Origin: Thermoprotei archaeon | GTDB taxonomy: Archaea > Thermoproteota > Methanomethylicia > Nezhaarchaeales > WYZ-LMO8 | Assembly: GCA_003650865.1 (NCBI GenBank) | Contig: QMSN01000034.1 | Span: 1-8,834, forward strand | Direction of reading: 5' to 3' | Length of the DNA stretch: 8,834 nucleotides | Shown here: positions 1 to 6,581 of the stretch, in pieces | Position numbering within the stretch: the stretch's first letter is position 1 | Layout of the letters: every line of letters begins with the position of its first letter | Notes under the pieces: generated by a model | Database searches by the model: none | Seen by the model: only the letters and a program-made list of their open reading frames with translations | Told to the model about the DNA's origin: nothing | Translations under genes and position numbers: made by a program

Positions 1-711
1 CCCAATAGGGAGGCTGTCGAAGCGCTATTTGAGGCTCTGCTCTCAGTCAAGGGCCTCAATAGCATCCAAGTGACACATGCCAACTTAGCTGCTGTAAACG
101 CTGATAGGGAGCTGGCTAGATACGTGGCTGAGATATTGAGGGAGAAGAGCTCCTACACTCTTCACGGCAAGCAGGTTGCGACAGTTGAGGTGGGCGTTGA
201 GACCGGTAGCCCTAGGCTCCTCAGGAGGTGGATGGCTGGCAAGTGCAAGCCGTTTAAGCCTGAGGACTGGCCTGACGTGGTTGTCTCGTCGCTCTCCTTC
301 ATGGAGGACTACGAGTGGGTTGCTCTATGCACAATACTCGTAGGCCTGCCCGGCGAGACCGATGAAGACGCTGAGCACACCATAAGGCTCATCGAGGAGA
401 TAAGGAGCATGGGGCTCAGGACATTCCTCGTCCCGCTGATATTCGTGCCGTTGGGCACCTGCAGCTTGAGGGATGAAGTCCTCAAGTCATTTAACGAGCT
501 GAGCCAGAGGCAAATAGACGTGTTCGCCCTCTGCTGGGAGCACAACGTGAAGGTGTGGGGACCCGGCTTCTTCAAGTCACAGCCATACTGGGCTAAAGTA
601 GGCTTTAAACTGGCGAGCAAGCTCCTCTACAGGTTGAAGTACAGGAGAGGGGATGAGTGGAGGAGGGTCATAGCTGACAGGGTCTTCGACGCCTTGAAAC
701 AGCTATTGTAA
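1..711 (+). CDS. Radical SAM protein, C-terminal part (5' end outside window)
   Basis: The reading frame is open from base 1 to a TAA at 709-711, leaving 236 residues of a longer protein. Visible landmarks, numbered from the first codon in the window, are VGVETGSPRLL (about 64-74) and TILVGLPGETDED (about 111-123). These are the GxETGS and GLPGET strands of a radical SAM TIM barrel, as in archaeal proteins that often carry an N-terminal cobalamin-binding domain. The CxxxCxxC cluster motif, and any B12 domain, would lie upstream of the window and cannot be checked. An ATG at position 70 exists, but the family-like sequence continues in frame before it, so it is not the true start. The substrate is unknown. 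The gene ends 28 bases before a convergent gene on the other strand. The superfamily call is secure; the subfamily is inference. Confidence 0.85.
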   Translation, partial: PNREAVEALFEALLSVKGLNSIQVTHANLAAVNADRELARYVAEILREKSSYTLHGKQVATVEVGVETGSPRLLRRWMAGKCKPFKPEDWPDVVVSSLSFMEDYEWVALCTILVGLPGETDEDAEHTIRLIEEIRSMGLRTFLVPLIFVPLGTCSLRDEVLKSFNELSQRQIDVFALCWEHNVKVWGPGFFKSQPYWAKVGFKLASKLLYRLKYRRGDEWRRVIADRVFDALKQLL

Positions 712-739
712 CTGCTGGACTTCAGGAGCTCCACTCTTA

Positions 740-1132
740 CTAGAGAAGTTCAACTCTAACCTTTTCCCCGCTCTTAACACCCTTGAGGACTGATGGATCT
801 CCGAGGATCCTCCCAATGACGTTTACAGGGCTGTAGGGCTTAATTATCGATGGTGAGGGGCTTATAGGTGTCGGCCCGAAGAATAGGCATAGAGAGGGCT
901 CTTCAGGCCAGTAAGCTAAGTCGCCTACGCGAACCACATCCCTCGCGTTTTCGAGCTCGACTGTGAAGGGTACTGAGAAGTAAACCTCGTCACCCCACAG
1001 CTCAGCTTTAGAGCTGAAGGGGAGAGATTTGAGTAGGGCCTCAGCTGTCTTGGGGTTCTCCTCGAAGCCCACCTCGCAGTAAACCGTGACACCACCCTCA
1101 AAGGCTATCCTTACCTTGAAGGGGGACTTCAT
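740..1132 (-). CDS. Cyclophilin-like fold protein (TM1367-like, DUF369-type)
   Basis: This 130-residue protein fits the small cyclophilin-like family typified by Thermotoga TM1367. The landmarks are LPFSSKAELWGDEVYF (37-52), GDLAYWPE (70-77), LFFGPTP (83-89) and PVNVIGRI (102-109). These proteins have the beta-barrel of cyclophilin, but a prolyl isomerase activity is not established for them, so no enzymatic role is assigned. There is no signal peptide or membrane segment, so it is probably cytosolic. The ATG lies two codons after the stop of the flavin reductase gene upstream and in the same frame. A strong ribosome binding site sits inside the end of that gene, so the two are very likely co-transcribed. 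The gene ends in tandem stops, TAG then TAA. The family call rests on remembered motifs. Confidence 0.8.
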   Translation of the reverse strand: MKSPFKVRIAFEGGVTVYCEVGFEENPKTAEALLKSLPFSSKAELWGDEVYFSVPFTVELENARDVVRVGDLAYWPEEPSLCLFFGPTPISPSPSIIKPYSPVNVIGRILGDPSVLKGVKSGEKVRVELL

Positions 1133-1138
1133 GGAGCC

Positions 1139-1687
1139 CTACTTCACCTCGAAGCTCACGTGAGGGGTCGTGAATATCTTGTCCCCCACGTGGAGCAGGA
1201 CGTTGGCCCTCTCATTCCACATGCCGTTGGTCATGAGGTCCTCGTCGGCGTATGCCGCCAACACCTCTCCGACGTACAGGTTGCACTCACCCACCTTCAT
1301 GAAGTCGACTAGCCTACACTCCAAGTGGCCTATGCACTGCTCAATTATGGGGACGCTAACCTTCTTAGATGGCTGAGTGGTCAACCCAGCTATGACGAGC
1401 TTATTCGTCCTCCTACCACTCCTAGAGCCAGCTATGACCACTGCCTTGACCATGTCGGCTGACGGTATGTTGACCGTGAACTCCTTCTTAGCCTCTATCA
1501 GCTGATGTGTGTAGCCCCTCCTCCACAGGGATAGGGCTATCATGGGAGGCTCTTCGCTCACAGGGGTTATCCAGGAGCACGCCATGACGTTAGGCCTACC
1601 CTCACTATCCACAGAGCACACCAACACGACAGGTCTAGGGTGCAACAAACGGAAGAACTCCTCAATATCCTTCTTCAACTTCAGCAC
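1139..1687 (-). CDS. Flavin reductase-like FMN-binding split-barrel protein
   Basis: The protein has 182 residues, the usual length for the flavin reductase-like family. N-terminal landmarks are LLHPRPVVLVCSVDSEGRPNV (about 14-34, family pattern RPVxLV...DGxPN), ACSWITPVSEEPPMIALSL (about 36-54) and the YTHQLI / EFTVNIP segment (59-75). Together these make the split barrel that binds FMN. Members reduce flavin with NAD(P)H or simply carry FMN; the substrate cannot be read from sequence. The start is GTG at 1687, with no Shine-Dalgarno before it but a TATA-like TTTAAG at -30 to -25, which fits a leaderless transcript. It is divergent from the DNA glycosylase gene and is followed in the same frame by the cyclophilin-like gene. 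The stop is TAG. Confidence 0.85.
   Translation of the reverse strand: MLKLKKDIEEFFRLLHPRPVVLVCSVDSEGRPNVMACSWITPVSEEPPMIALSLWRRGYTHQLIEAKKEFTVNIPSADMVKAVVIAGSRSGRRTNKLVIAGLTTQPSKKVSVPIIEQCIGHLECRLVDFMKVGECNLYVGEVLAAYADEDLMTNGMWNERANVLLHVGDKIFTTPHVSFEVK
1144..1150 (-). promoter_or_regulatory. Shine-Dalgarno GAGGTGA for the cyclophilin-like gene
   Basis: On the minus strand, GAGGTGA matches the archaeal 16S anti-Shine-Dalgarno sequence in all seven bases. It ends 11 bases before the ATG at 1132, a rather long spacer. It lies within the last codons of the flavin reductase gene, which supports separate initiation of the second cistron from a shared transcript. Confidence 0.6.
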
Positions 1688-1711
1688 CCAGAAGACTATA
1701 CCTCAGAAACA

Positions 1712-1717
1712 CTTAAA
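1712..1717 (-). promoter_or_regulatory. TATA-like box for the flavin reductase gene
   Basis: TTTAAG on the minus strand lies 25-30 bases before the GTG at 1687, the distance expected for an archaeal TATA box serving a leaderless mRNA. The whole gap between the two divergent starts is only 39 bases (1688-1726), so both promoters must be interleaved. For the plus-strand gene the best candidate is CTATA at 1696-1700, about 27 bases before the GTG at 1727, but that match is weak. Confidence 0.5.
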
Positions 1718-1726
1718 CATTAATCG

Positions 1727-2683
1727 GTGTGCGTGTTGGAGTTAAAGGAGCTCTATGAGCTTAAGCTACAGGCCAAGGAGCCCTTCGACCTAAACCTTAC
1801 GTTAAGCTGCTACTCATTCAACTGGTGGTTCAACGGGAGAGCTGGTGTCATCCCCCTACTCGAGGAGCCCATGACAGTGGCTGTTGTCTCAGGTTCTAAC
1901 TTAGAGGTCGAAGTGAAGGTGTTCGGCGTTGAGCAGGTCGACGTGGAGAAACAGTTGAGGTGGATCTTGGGGCTAGACGAGGACCTAAGCGACTTCTACT
2001 CTAAGGTTGAGAGAGATCCACTGCTTAGAGAGGTCCCCAAGACTCTCAGAGGCATGAGGATGAGGGCTCTGAGCCCTTGGAACGCTCTTCTCGTCGCCAT
2101 ATGCCAGCAGAACGCGAGCTTCATGCAGGGCTGGAGGATGCTCTCAAGGATATACAAGCTCCTTGGAGCTGAAGTCAACGTTGAAGGGCTTAAGACGATA
2201 ATCCCGCCGGGGCCTGGCAAGCTCCTGTCGGATGACGCTAAGGTCAAGCTGAGGGAGGCTGGAGCTGGGTATAGAGCTGAGGTCATAGTTGAGGCTGCTA
2301 AGAGAGCTCGTGAAGGCCTGCTGAAGGAGGCCTCATCTCTAAGCCCTAGTCGAGCTGAGGATGTACTTAGAGAGGTTAAGGGTATTGGCAGCTACACAGC
2401 TAGGCTGACGCTTGTCTTGTCCATGAGGATGTACGAGCTCCTACCCCTTGATAGGTGGCTTAAGAGGCTCGCTGAGGAGGTTTATGGAGTTGAAGACGCT
2501 GAGAAGGAGCTTAAAGCGAGGTGGGGGAGGTGGTGTGGCCTAGCCACCTACTTCACCACAGTAGTCCTAGACGCTGAGGTCATAAGCGAAGCTTTGAGGA
2601 GAGCTCTAAGCGGGGAGGTGAAGCCCAAGCCTTACGCGGGCAGGCCAACCCCGCTAACCATGTGGATGCACGAGTGGCGTTAG
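1727..2683 (+). CDS. HhH-GPD DNA glycosylase (AlkA/OGG-like, apparently monofunctional)
   Basis: This 318-residue base-excision repair glycosylase would cut damaged bases from DNA. An N-terminal AlkA/OGG-type beta domain (about 15-75, with FDLNLTL and FNWWF) precedes the helical core. The core has SPWNALLVAICQQNASF (116-132), a helix-hairpin-helix VKGIGSYTA (217-225) and LPLDRWL (239-245), where Asp242 is the probable catalytic aspartate. The position that carries the catalytic lysine in OGG1 (GVGTK) is Tyr223 here, as in AlkA (Trp). This points to a monofunctional glycosylase without lyase activity. The four-cysteine iron-sulfur motif of Nth/MutY is absent. The start is probably GTG at 1727 on a leaderless mRNA; GTG 1733 or TTG 1736 are in-frame alternatives. 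It ends in TAG and overlaps a convergent gene by four bases. The damaged base recognised cannot be deduced. Confidence 0.85.
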   Translation: MCVLELKELYELKLQAKEPFDLNLTLSCYSFNWWFNGRAGVIPLLEEPMTVAVVSGSNLEVEVKVFGVEQVDVEKQLRWILGLDEDLSDFYSKVERDPLLREVPKTLRGMRMRALSPWNALLVAICQQNASFMQGWRMLSRIYKLLGAEVNVEGLKTIIPPGPGKLLSDDAKVKLREAGAGYRAEVIVEAAKRAREGLLKEASSLSPSRAEDVLREVKGIGSYTARLTLVLSMRMYELLPLDRWLKRLAEEVYGVEDAEKELKARWGRWCGLATYFTTVVLDAEVISEALRRALSGEVKPKPYAGRPTPLTMWMHEWR

Positions 2684-3546
2684 AGGCACCTATCGAAGTT
2701 CACTATTGAGGGGTCCTCCAAGGCCCTGTCCAAGGTTCTAAGCATCCTCTCCCTATCTCGCGGAAGCTGGCCTGACACGTACACGTAGTTCGAGGCGTGG
2801 CTGTAGACTTTGACTGGCACCTCTATGCACTCTATGAGCCTCTTCGCCTCAGTGAGCACCTCCCTCCAGTCCGCCTCCTGGAACAACCCCTTCAAGTAGT
2901 AGTTGAATAGAGGAGCTTGGGGGCTGAGTATTAGCGTGTGTATCCTGAGTTCGCTGGGCATCATCATGTTGACGGCCCTAGCCGTAAGCTCAGCATTCCT
3001 CAAAGCCCTGCCTCTACCAGCAAGCCCGAGTATCACCGTCAATGAGAGCTCAACGCCTGCTCTATGCAGTATCCTCGAGGCCTCCACCATGTCTTGAACT
3101 GTGGCTCCCTTATTCATGAACTTGAGCACCTCGTCGTCTCCGCTCTCCAGGCCCATGTAGACCTTCTTCAAGCCCAGCTCAGCCAGCTCCTCAACCTTCT
3201 GAAGGCCCTTCCTAACTATGAAGCGAGCTCCTCCATAGCAACTAACCCTACCAAGCTTTGGGAAGGCCTTGTAGAGCTCCTTGAGCAAGGACTTTGTGTA
3301 CTCGTTTCTAAGCGTTATCACGTTGCCGTCAGCCAAGAAGACTGAGTACACGAAGTCTGAGTAGAAGGCTCCAGCAAGCCTAATGGACTCCAACAGTTCG
3401 TCTAGTCCTCTAACTCTAAACCTCCTCGTCTTATAGAGGTAGCAAAACAAGCACTTATTCCACGGGCACCCCAAGACCGCCTGCACTATGAGGCTTGAAG
3501 CCTCAACAGGAGGTCTGTATACTGGCGCCTCCACAATTAAGTCCAA
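2680..3546 (-). CDS. Radical SAM protein with a Cx4Cx2C cluster motif
   Basis: This 288-residue radical SAM enzyme binds an iron-sulfur cluster and cleaves S-adenosylmethionine; its product is unknown. The cluster motif is CPWNKCLFC (Cys27, Cys32, Cys35), four residues between the first two cysteines rather than the usual three. Further barrel landmarks are FLADGN (70-75) and VYMGLESGDDEVLKFMNKG (129-147), the last being typical of Elp3/HemN/COG1032-like enzymes. No B12 domain or extra cysteine cluster domain is present, and the C-terminus is short. The TTG start at 3546 has GGAGGG exactly six bases upstream. It is the last gene of the minus-strand cluster, 39 bases after the small unknown gene. 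The stop TAA overlaps the TAG of the glycosylase gene. Confidence 0.88.
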   Translation of the reverse strand: MDLIVEAPVYRPPVEASSLIVQAVLGCPWNKCLFCYLYKTRRFRVRGLDELLESIRLAGAFYSDFVYSVFLADGNVITLRNEYTKSLLKELYKAFPKLGRVSCYGGARFIVRKGLQKVEELAELGLKKVYMGLESGDDEVLKFMNKGATVQDMVEASRILHRAGVELSLTVILGLAGRGRALRNAELTARAVNMMMPSELRIHTLILSPQAPLFNYYLKGLFQEADWREVLTEAKRLIECIEVPVKVYSHASNYVYVSGQLPRDRERMLRTLDRALEDPSIVNFDRCL

Positions 3547-3552
3547 GCAGGT

Positions 3553-3558
3553 CCCTCC
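3553..3558 (-). promoter_or_regulatory. Shine-Dalgarno GGAGGG setting a TTG start
   Basis: GGAGGG on the minus strand is separated by six bases from the TTG at 3546. It supports the unusual TTG as the start of the radical SAM gene. Confidence 0.75.
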
Positions 3559-3585
3559 AATGAGGGTGTTGAGGACGTCGTAGGC

Positions 3586-3906
3586 TCAATCCCTGAAGCT
3601 AGAAGTCTTCCTCTTATTTGCCTCCTCAACCTTCTTCATGAGCTCGTCCTTCGTTATGAGGCCCTTCTCCTCGAGGAGCTTAGCCAAGCTCCATATCATG
3701 ACCTCCTGGTACTCTATCGTGGATATCAGCGAGTCTATGACGCCTATTAGAGTCTCCAAGCCTTGGCTTGAAGTCAAGGTCTCGAGTATCTCCTCGATCT
3801 CCTCCTCATCTACATCAGGCTGCCCATAGGAGGCCTTGAATGGGTCCCCTGGAGCTATAGGCATTTTTCTGGGTGGAGATGCTCGTGGCAAGACTATCAC
3901 GGCCAA
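3586..3906 (-). CDS. Small hypothetical protein, 106 residues
   Basis: I do not recognise this protein. It begins with a basic, proline-rich stretch (about 1-29), followed by an acidic helix DVDEEEIEEILETL (31-44). A largely helical body comes next, ending in IWSLAKLLEEKGLITKDELMKKV (71-93), and there is a short polar tail. The LLEEKGLITKDEL pattern resembles helical dimerisation or adaptor segments in many small proteins but does not define a function. There is no cysteine, signal peptide or membrane segment. The TTG start at 3906 is chosen because a GGAG site lies six bases before it; an ATG at 3864 (residue 15) has no such site. Its place between a DHH phosphoesterase gene and a radical SAM gene, 41 and 39 bases away, suggests shared transcription. 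Real coding is supported by the ribosome binding site and the packed layout. Confidence 0.7.
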   Translation of the reverse strand: MAVIVLPRASPPRKMPIAPGDPFKASYGQPDVDEEEIEEILETLTSSQGLETLIGVIDSLISTIEYQEVMIWSLAKLLEEKGLITKDELMKKVEEANKRKTSSFRD

Positions 3907-3912
3907 TAGATT

Positions 3913-3918
3913 CTCCTA
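3913..3918 (-). promoter_or_regulatory. Shine-Dalgarno TAGGAG setting a TTG start
   Basis: TAGGAG on the minus strand ends six bases before the TTG at 3906. It favours this start over the ATG at 3864, which has no purine-rich site before it. Confidence 0.6.
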
Positions 3919-3939
3919 AGCCTACTAGGCTAGCTGAGC

Positions 3940-3947
3940 TATTTAAA
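3940..3947 (-). promoter_or_regulatory. Candidate internal TATA box
   Basis: TTTAAATA on the minus strand lies about 34-41 bases before the TTG at 3906. A transcript starting about 26 bases downstream would begin near 3917, right at the ribosome binding site, giving a very short leader. This could drive the small unknown gene and the radical SAM gene independently of the lysine/leucine genes upstream. It could also be chance AT-richness just after the DHH gene stop. Confidence 0.4.
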
Positions 3948-4934
3948 CTAAGCTTTAGGTTTAGAGTTCCTCCGCCTAGATCCTCTGCTCTCGCGCTTCT
4001 TACGCCTCTTGAACTTGATCTCCTTGACCTCTACGACCTCGAGGTTCTTGACGACGTGCACCTTTATGCTCTTAAGCCGTAGGAGGCTGGCTATGACTTT
4101 GAGGGCCTTCCTCAAGTCCTCTACCGTGGCTCCAGCAGCGTACTTGTGGCCTCCACCACCTATCTTGGAGGCTATCTCTGAGCAGTCTACGCCTGAGTCC
4201 TCTCTAGACCCCAAGTGCACCTTGTACTTCCCGTTTCGCTTCGACACGACGCAGGTAACCTTAGCACCCCTCTTCTCCAATGTTATCATGAGGTTCCTCG
4301 GCGAAATATCCTCCTCGCTGTCGAGCTCTATGAAGATGCTGTCCTCAACTGGGATCTTGTCAGCCACTTGCCTAGTCCTCTCCCTCTTCTCCCTGTTCTT
4401 CGCGATCCACTTCCTGACCTCAGGAAGCTTTAGCGCCTCAACCCCCATCTGGCTGAGGAGCTTGGCCAACTTGACCCTATCACCTCTACTACTCCCCTTA
4501 ACTGCGTCGTTGAGGTCCCAAGCCTCCTCGCTGACTATGTTAGCTGTATCGCACTCATTAGCCAGCTCAACAAGCCTAGAGGCTACAGGGTCCTCCTCGA
4601 GCTTAAAGGCCTTTACTGCGAGAGAAGCTGCTGAAGGCGCCTTGGGGTCGTGGTAGACCTCAACGACGCTTGGACTGGGCTTATTGGTCTTGTGATGGTC
4701 TATGAAGACAGCTGCCTTCGGAGGGCATGGGAGGTCCAGCACGTAGTCCCACTTAAACGTGTTAAGCCAGCTTCCACCCTGAACCTCGTAGGGCTCTGCT
4801 AGGACTACGACTCCTCTTATACGCCTCAAGAAGAGCGCTGCGCATATAATGCCATCCGCGTCTCCAGAGTGGCTTAAGCAAGTCTTCTTGCGAGTGAGCT
4901 TAGCCCAAAGTATCGCTAGGAGGTCTCTCAACAT
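3948..4934 (-). CDS. DHH/DHHA1 family phosphoesterase
   Basis: This 328-residue DHH-superfamily phosphoesterase would hydrolyse phosphodiester bonds with two divalent metal ions. Metal-binding motifs appear in order: SHSGDADG (21-28, Asp25 and Asp27), LDLP (Asp67), IDHHKT (78-83) and NECDTAN (Asp129). The DHHA1 substrate-binding domain follows, with its GGGGHKYAAG signature at 259-268. The closest known types are NrnA-like oligoribonucleases and archaeal RecJ-like nucleases; at 328 residues it is shorter than the GINS-associated RecJ-like GAN nuclease. An unusual Arg/Lys-rich tail (about 308-328) may bind nucleic acid. The ATG start is 11 bases after the stop of the isopropylmalate synthase-like gene, so co-transcription is likely; only GGGA is visible as a weak ribosome site. 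The stop is TAG. Nuclease rather than cyclic-dinucleotide or pyrophosphate activity is inferred. Confidence 0.88.
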   Translation of the reverse strand: MLRDLLAILWAKLTRKKTCLSHSGDADGIICAALFLRRIRGVVVLAEPYEVQGGSWLNTFKWDYVLDLPCPPKAAVFIDHHKTNKPSPSVVEVYHDPKAPSAASLAVKAFKLEEDPVASRLVELANECDTANIVSEEAWDLNDAVKGSSRGDRVKLAKLLSQMGVEALKLPEVRKWIAKNREKRERTRQVADKIPVEDSIFIELDSEEDISPRNLMITLEKRGAKVTCVVSKRNGKYKVHLGSREDSGVDCSEIASKIGGGGHKYAAGATVEDLRKALKVIASLLRLKSIKVHVVKNLEVVEVKEIKFKRRKKRESRGSRRRNSKPKA

Positions 4935-4945
4935 CTGCTTTTCCC

Positions 4946-6529
4946 TTAGCTCTTGGGCTTCTCAGCCTTCCTCTCCTTAAGCTTCTTGAAGGCTATCGCC
5001 TTGTTTATGGCGTCGACGAGCGCCGTGACCGAGGCTATGACTATGTCCTTGTCAACAGCTTTAGCCTTGAAGCTAGAGCCCTCGGGGTCCCTTATGGCTA
5101 TCTCGACGCTCGCCAAGCTGTCTGTGCCTCCAGTTATCGCTTCAAGCCTAAACTCGCTAAGCGTGTACTGACCTATCTTGCCGAGGGCCTTCTCTATAGC
5201 CTTGGCGGAGGCGTCCACCGGCCCAACGCCCACGGCTGCAGCCCTAATCTCGGAGTCGTAGACCTTTAGTATAACAGATGAAGTCGGCGTTATCGTGTTG
5301 CCAGTCACCACCACGAGCTCCTTAAGCGCTACAGCCCTCTCAGCCTCTGGGAGACCTCCTATGACGGATTCAGCTATGGCGTAGACATCCTCCTCCATAA
5401 CGGCCTTCTTCTGCTCCCCGAGCTCTCTAACTCTTTCAGCTATCTTGGTGAGCTGCTCATCAGTGACTTGGAGGCCCAGCTGCTCTAAGAGCATCTTTAT
5501 GCCGTGCTTCCCGCTATGCTTGCCAAATACAATCCTCCTAACTTGCCCCACGAGCTCGGGCGGGAAGGGCTCGTAGGTCGTCGGCTCCTCAATGACACCG
5601 TGCACGTGTATCCCAGACCTGTGGGCGAAAGCGTTTCTGCCAACTATCGGGTAGTTCGGGGGGTTGTAGACCAAGCTGTACTTCTCAACGAGCCTGCAGG
5701 TCTCGGTCAGGTACTCCTTCCTTATCTTAGTCTTAGCGCCGTAAAGCGCCTCCAATCCAACCGCTACGACCTCTAGAGCTGCATGTCCAGCCCTCTCCCC
5801 AAGCCCATTAACAGTCACGTGGACCTGCTCAGCTCCAGCTACTACAGCTGCTAGGGCATTGGCGTTTGCAAGCCCCAAGTCGTTGTGGCAGTGAACTGAT
5901 ATGGGAACCTTTATGTGCTCCTTCAAGGACTCCACGAGGTACTTCATGGCCTCAGGGGACATGACCCCTACGGTGTCTGGGACGTTTATCCTATCGGCGC
6001 CGGCCTCAGCCACAGCCTTGTACACCTTCACTAGGAAGCTAAGCTTAGTCCTAGTTGCGTCTTCACATGAGAACTCGCAGGTGCAGCCGTGATCCTTGAT
6101 GTACTCAACTGTGTCCACAGCCCTCTCAATGACTTGCTCAGGCGTCATCTTCAGCTTGTACTTGACGTGCCACTCGGAGGTGCCTATGAAGGTGTGTATC
6201 GCGTCGACGTCGGCTTTGAGCGCTTGGTCTACGTCGGACCTCAAAGTCCTAGTCAAGGCGCAGACCTCGGCTTGAAGCCCGAGGCTGGCTATGCTCTTAA
6301 CGGCCTTAAACTCCTCCTCTGAGCTTGAGGGGAAGCCTGCCTCTATGGTGTCGACGCCAAGCTTGTCGAGCTGCCTAGCTATCTCTATCTTCTCGTCGAG
6401 CTTGAAGACAACGCCTGGTGTCTGCTCACCCTCTCTCAACGTCGTGTCGAATATCCTGACCTCGCCCACTTTAAGCCTAGAAGCTACTTTCTCCACGTAC
6501 TCGCTCACGAATGGTATTTTCACAGCCAA
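4946..6529 (-). CDS. leuA: 2-isopropylmalate synthase (or citramalate synthase), DRE-TIM family
   Basis: The protein has 527 residues, near the usual length for archaeal LeuA. The catalytic TIM barrel has DTTLREGEQTPG (28-39, metal ligand Asp28), EAGFPSSS (63-70), CEDATRT (155-161), HCHNDLG (213-219, ligands His213 and His215) and NGLGERAG (241-248). A linker region with the FAHRSGIHVHGV motif (301-312) follows. The C-terminal LeuA allosteric domain (about 385-515, with GVGPVDA at 434-440) is the site of leucine or isoleucine feedback inhibition in this family. The enzyme condenses acetyl-CoA with 2-oxoisovalerate in leucine synthesis. Citramalate synthase, which uses pyruvate, shares this architecture and is the main alternative. 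The TTG start has GGAGG four bases before it. The gene lies 52 bases after homocitrate synthase and 11 before the DHH gene. Confidence 0.82.
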   Translation of the reverse strand: MAVKIPFVSEYVEKVASRLKVGEVRIFDTTLREGEQTPGVVFKLDEKIEIARQLDKLGVDTIEAGFPSSSEEEFKAVKSIASLGLQAEVCALTRTLRSDVDQALKADVDAIHTFIGTSEWHVKYKLKMTPEQVIERAVDTVEYIKDHGCTCEFSCEDATRTKLSFLVKVYKAVAEAGADRINVPDTVGVMSPEAMKYLVESLKEHIKVPISVHCHNDLGLANANALAAVVAGAEQVHVTVNGLGERAGHAALEVVAVGLEALYGAKTKIRKEYLTETCRLVEKYSLVYNPPNYPIVGRNAFAHRSGIHVHGVIEEPTTYEPFPPELVGQVRRIVFGKHSGKHGIKMLLEQLGLQVTDEQLTKIAERVRELGEQKKAVMEEDVYAIAESVIGGLPEAERAVALKELVVVTGNTITPTSSVILKVYDSEIRAAAVGVGPVDASAKAIEKALGKIGQYTLSEFRLEAITGGTDSLASVEIAIRDPEGSSFKAKAVDKDIVIASVTALVDAINKAIAFKKLKERKAEKPKS

Positions 6530-6533
6530 GCTT

Positions 6534-6538
6534 CCTCC
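6534..6538 (-). promoter_or_regulatory. Shine-Dalgarno GGAGG setting a TTG start
   Basis: GGAGG on the minus strand lies four bases before the TTG at 6529 in the 52-base gap after the homocitrate synthase stop. It supports translation of this gene from its own site on a shared transcript. Confidence 0.6.
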
Positions 6539-6581
6539 ACCAGCTCGCCTACCACTTCTAGATGAGAAGTTGCTTAAGGCT

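Noticed and set aside
70..72. ATG as the start of the first radical SAM gene
   Set aside because: The frame is open and family-like from base 1, and a start here would remove half of the barrel.
309..620. Open frame of 103 codons on the minus strand
   Set aside because: It lies opposite the radical SAM fragment and has a composition typical of a reverse-strand shadow.
712..739. Short palindrome GGAGCTCC between convergent genes as a terminator
   Set aside because: It is only 8 bases, has no loop and is not followed by a T-run.
4009..4656. Open frame of 215 codons on the plus strand
   Set aside because: It is antisense to the DHH phosphoesterase gene, whose motifs are clear; the product is a Ser/Leu-rich low-complexity shadow with no ribosome site.
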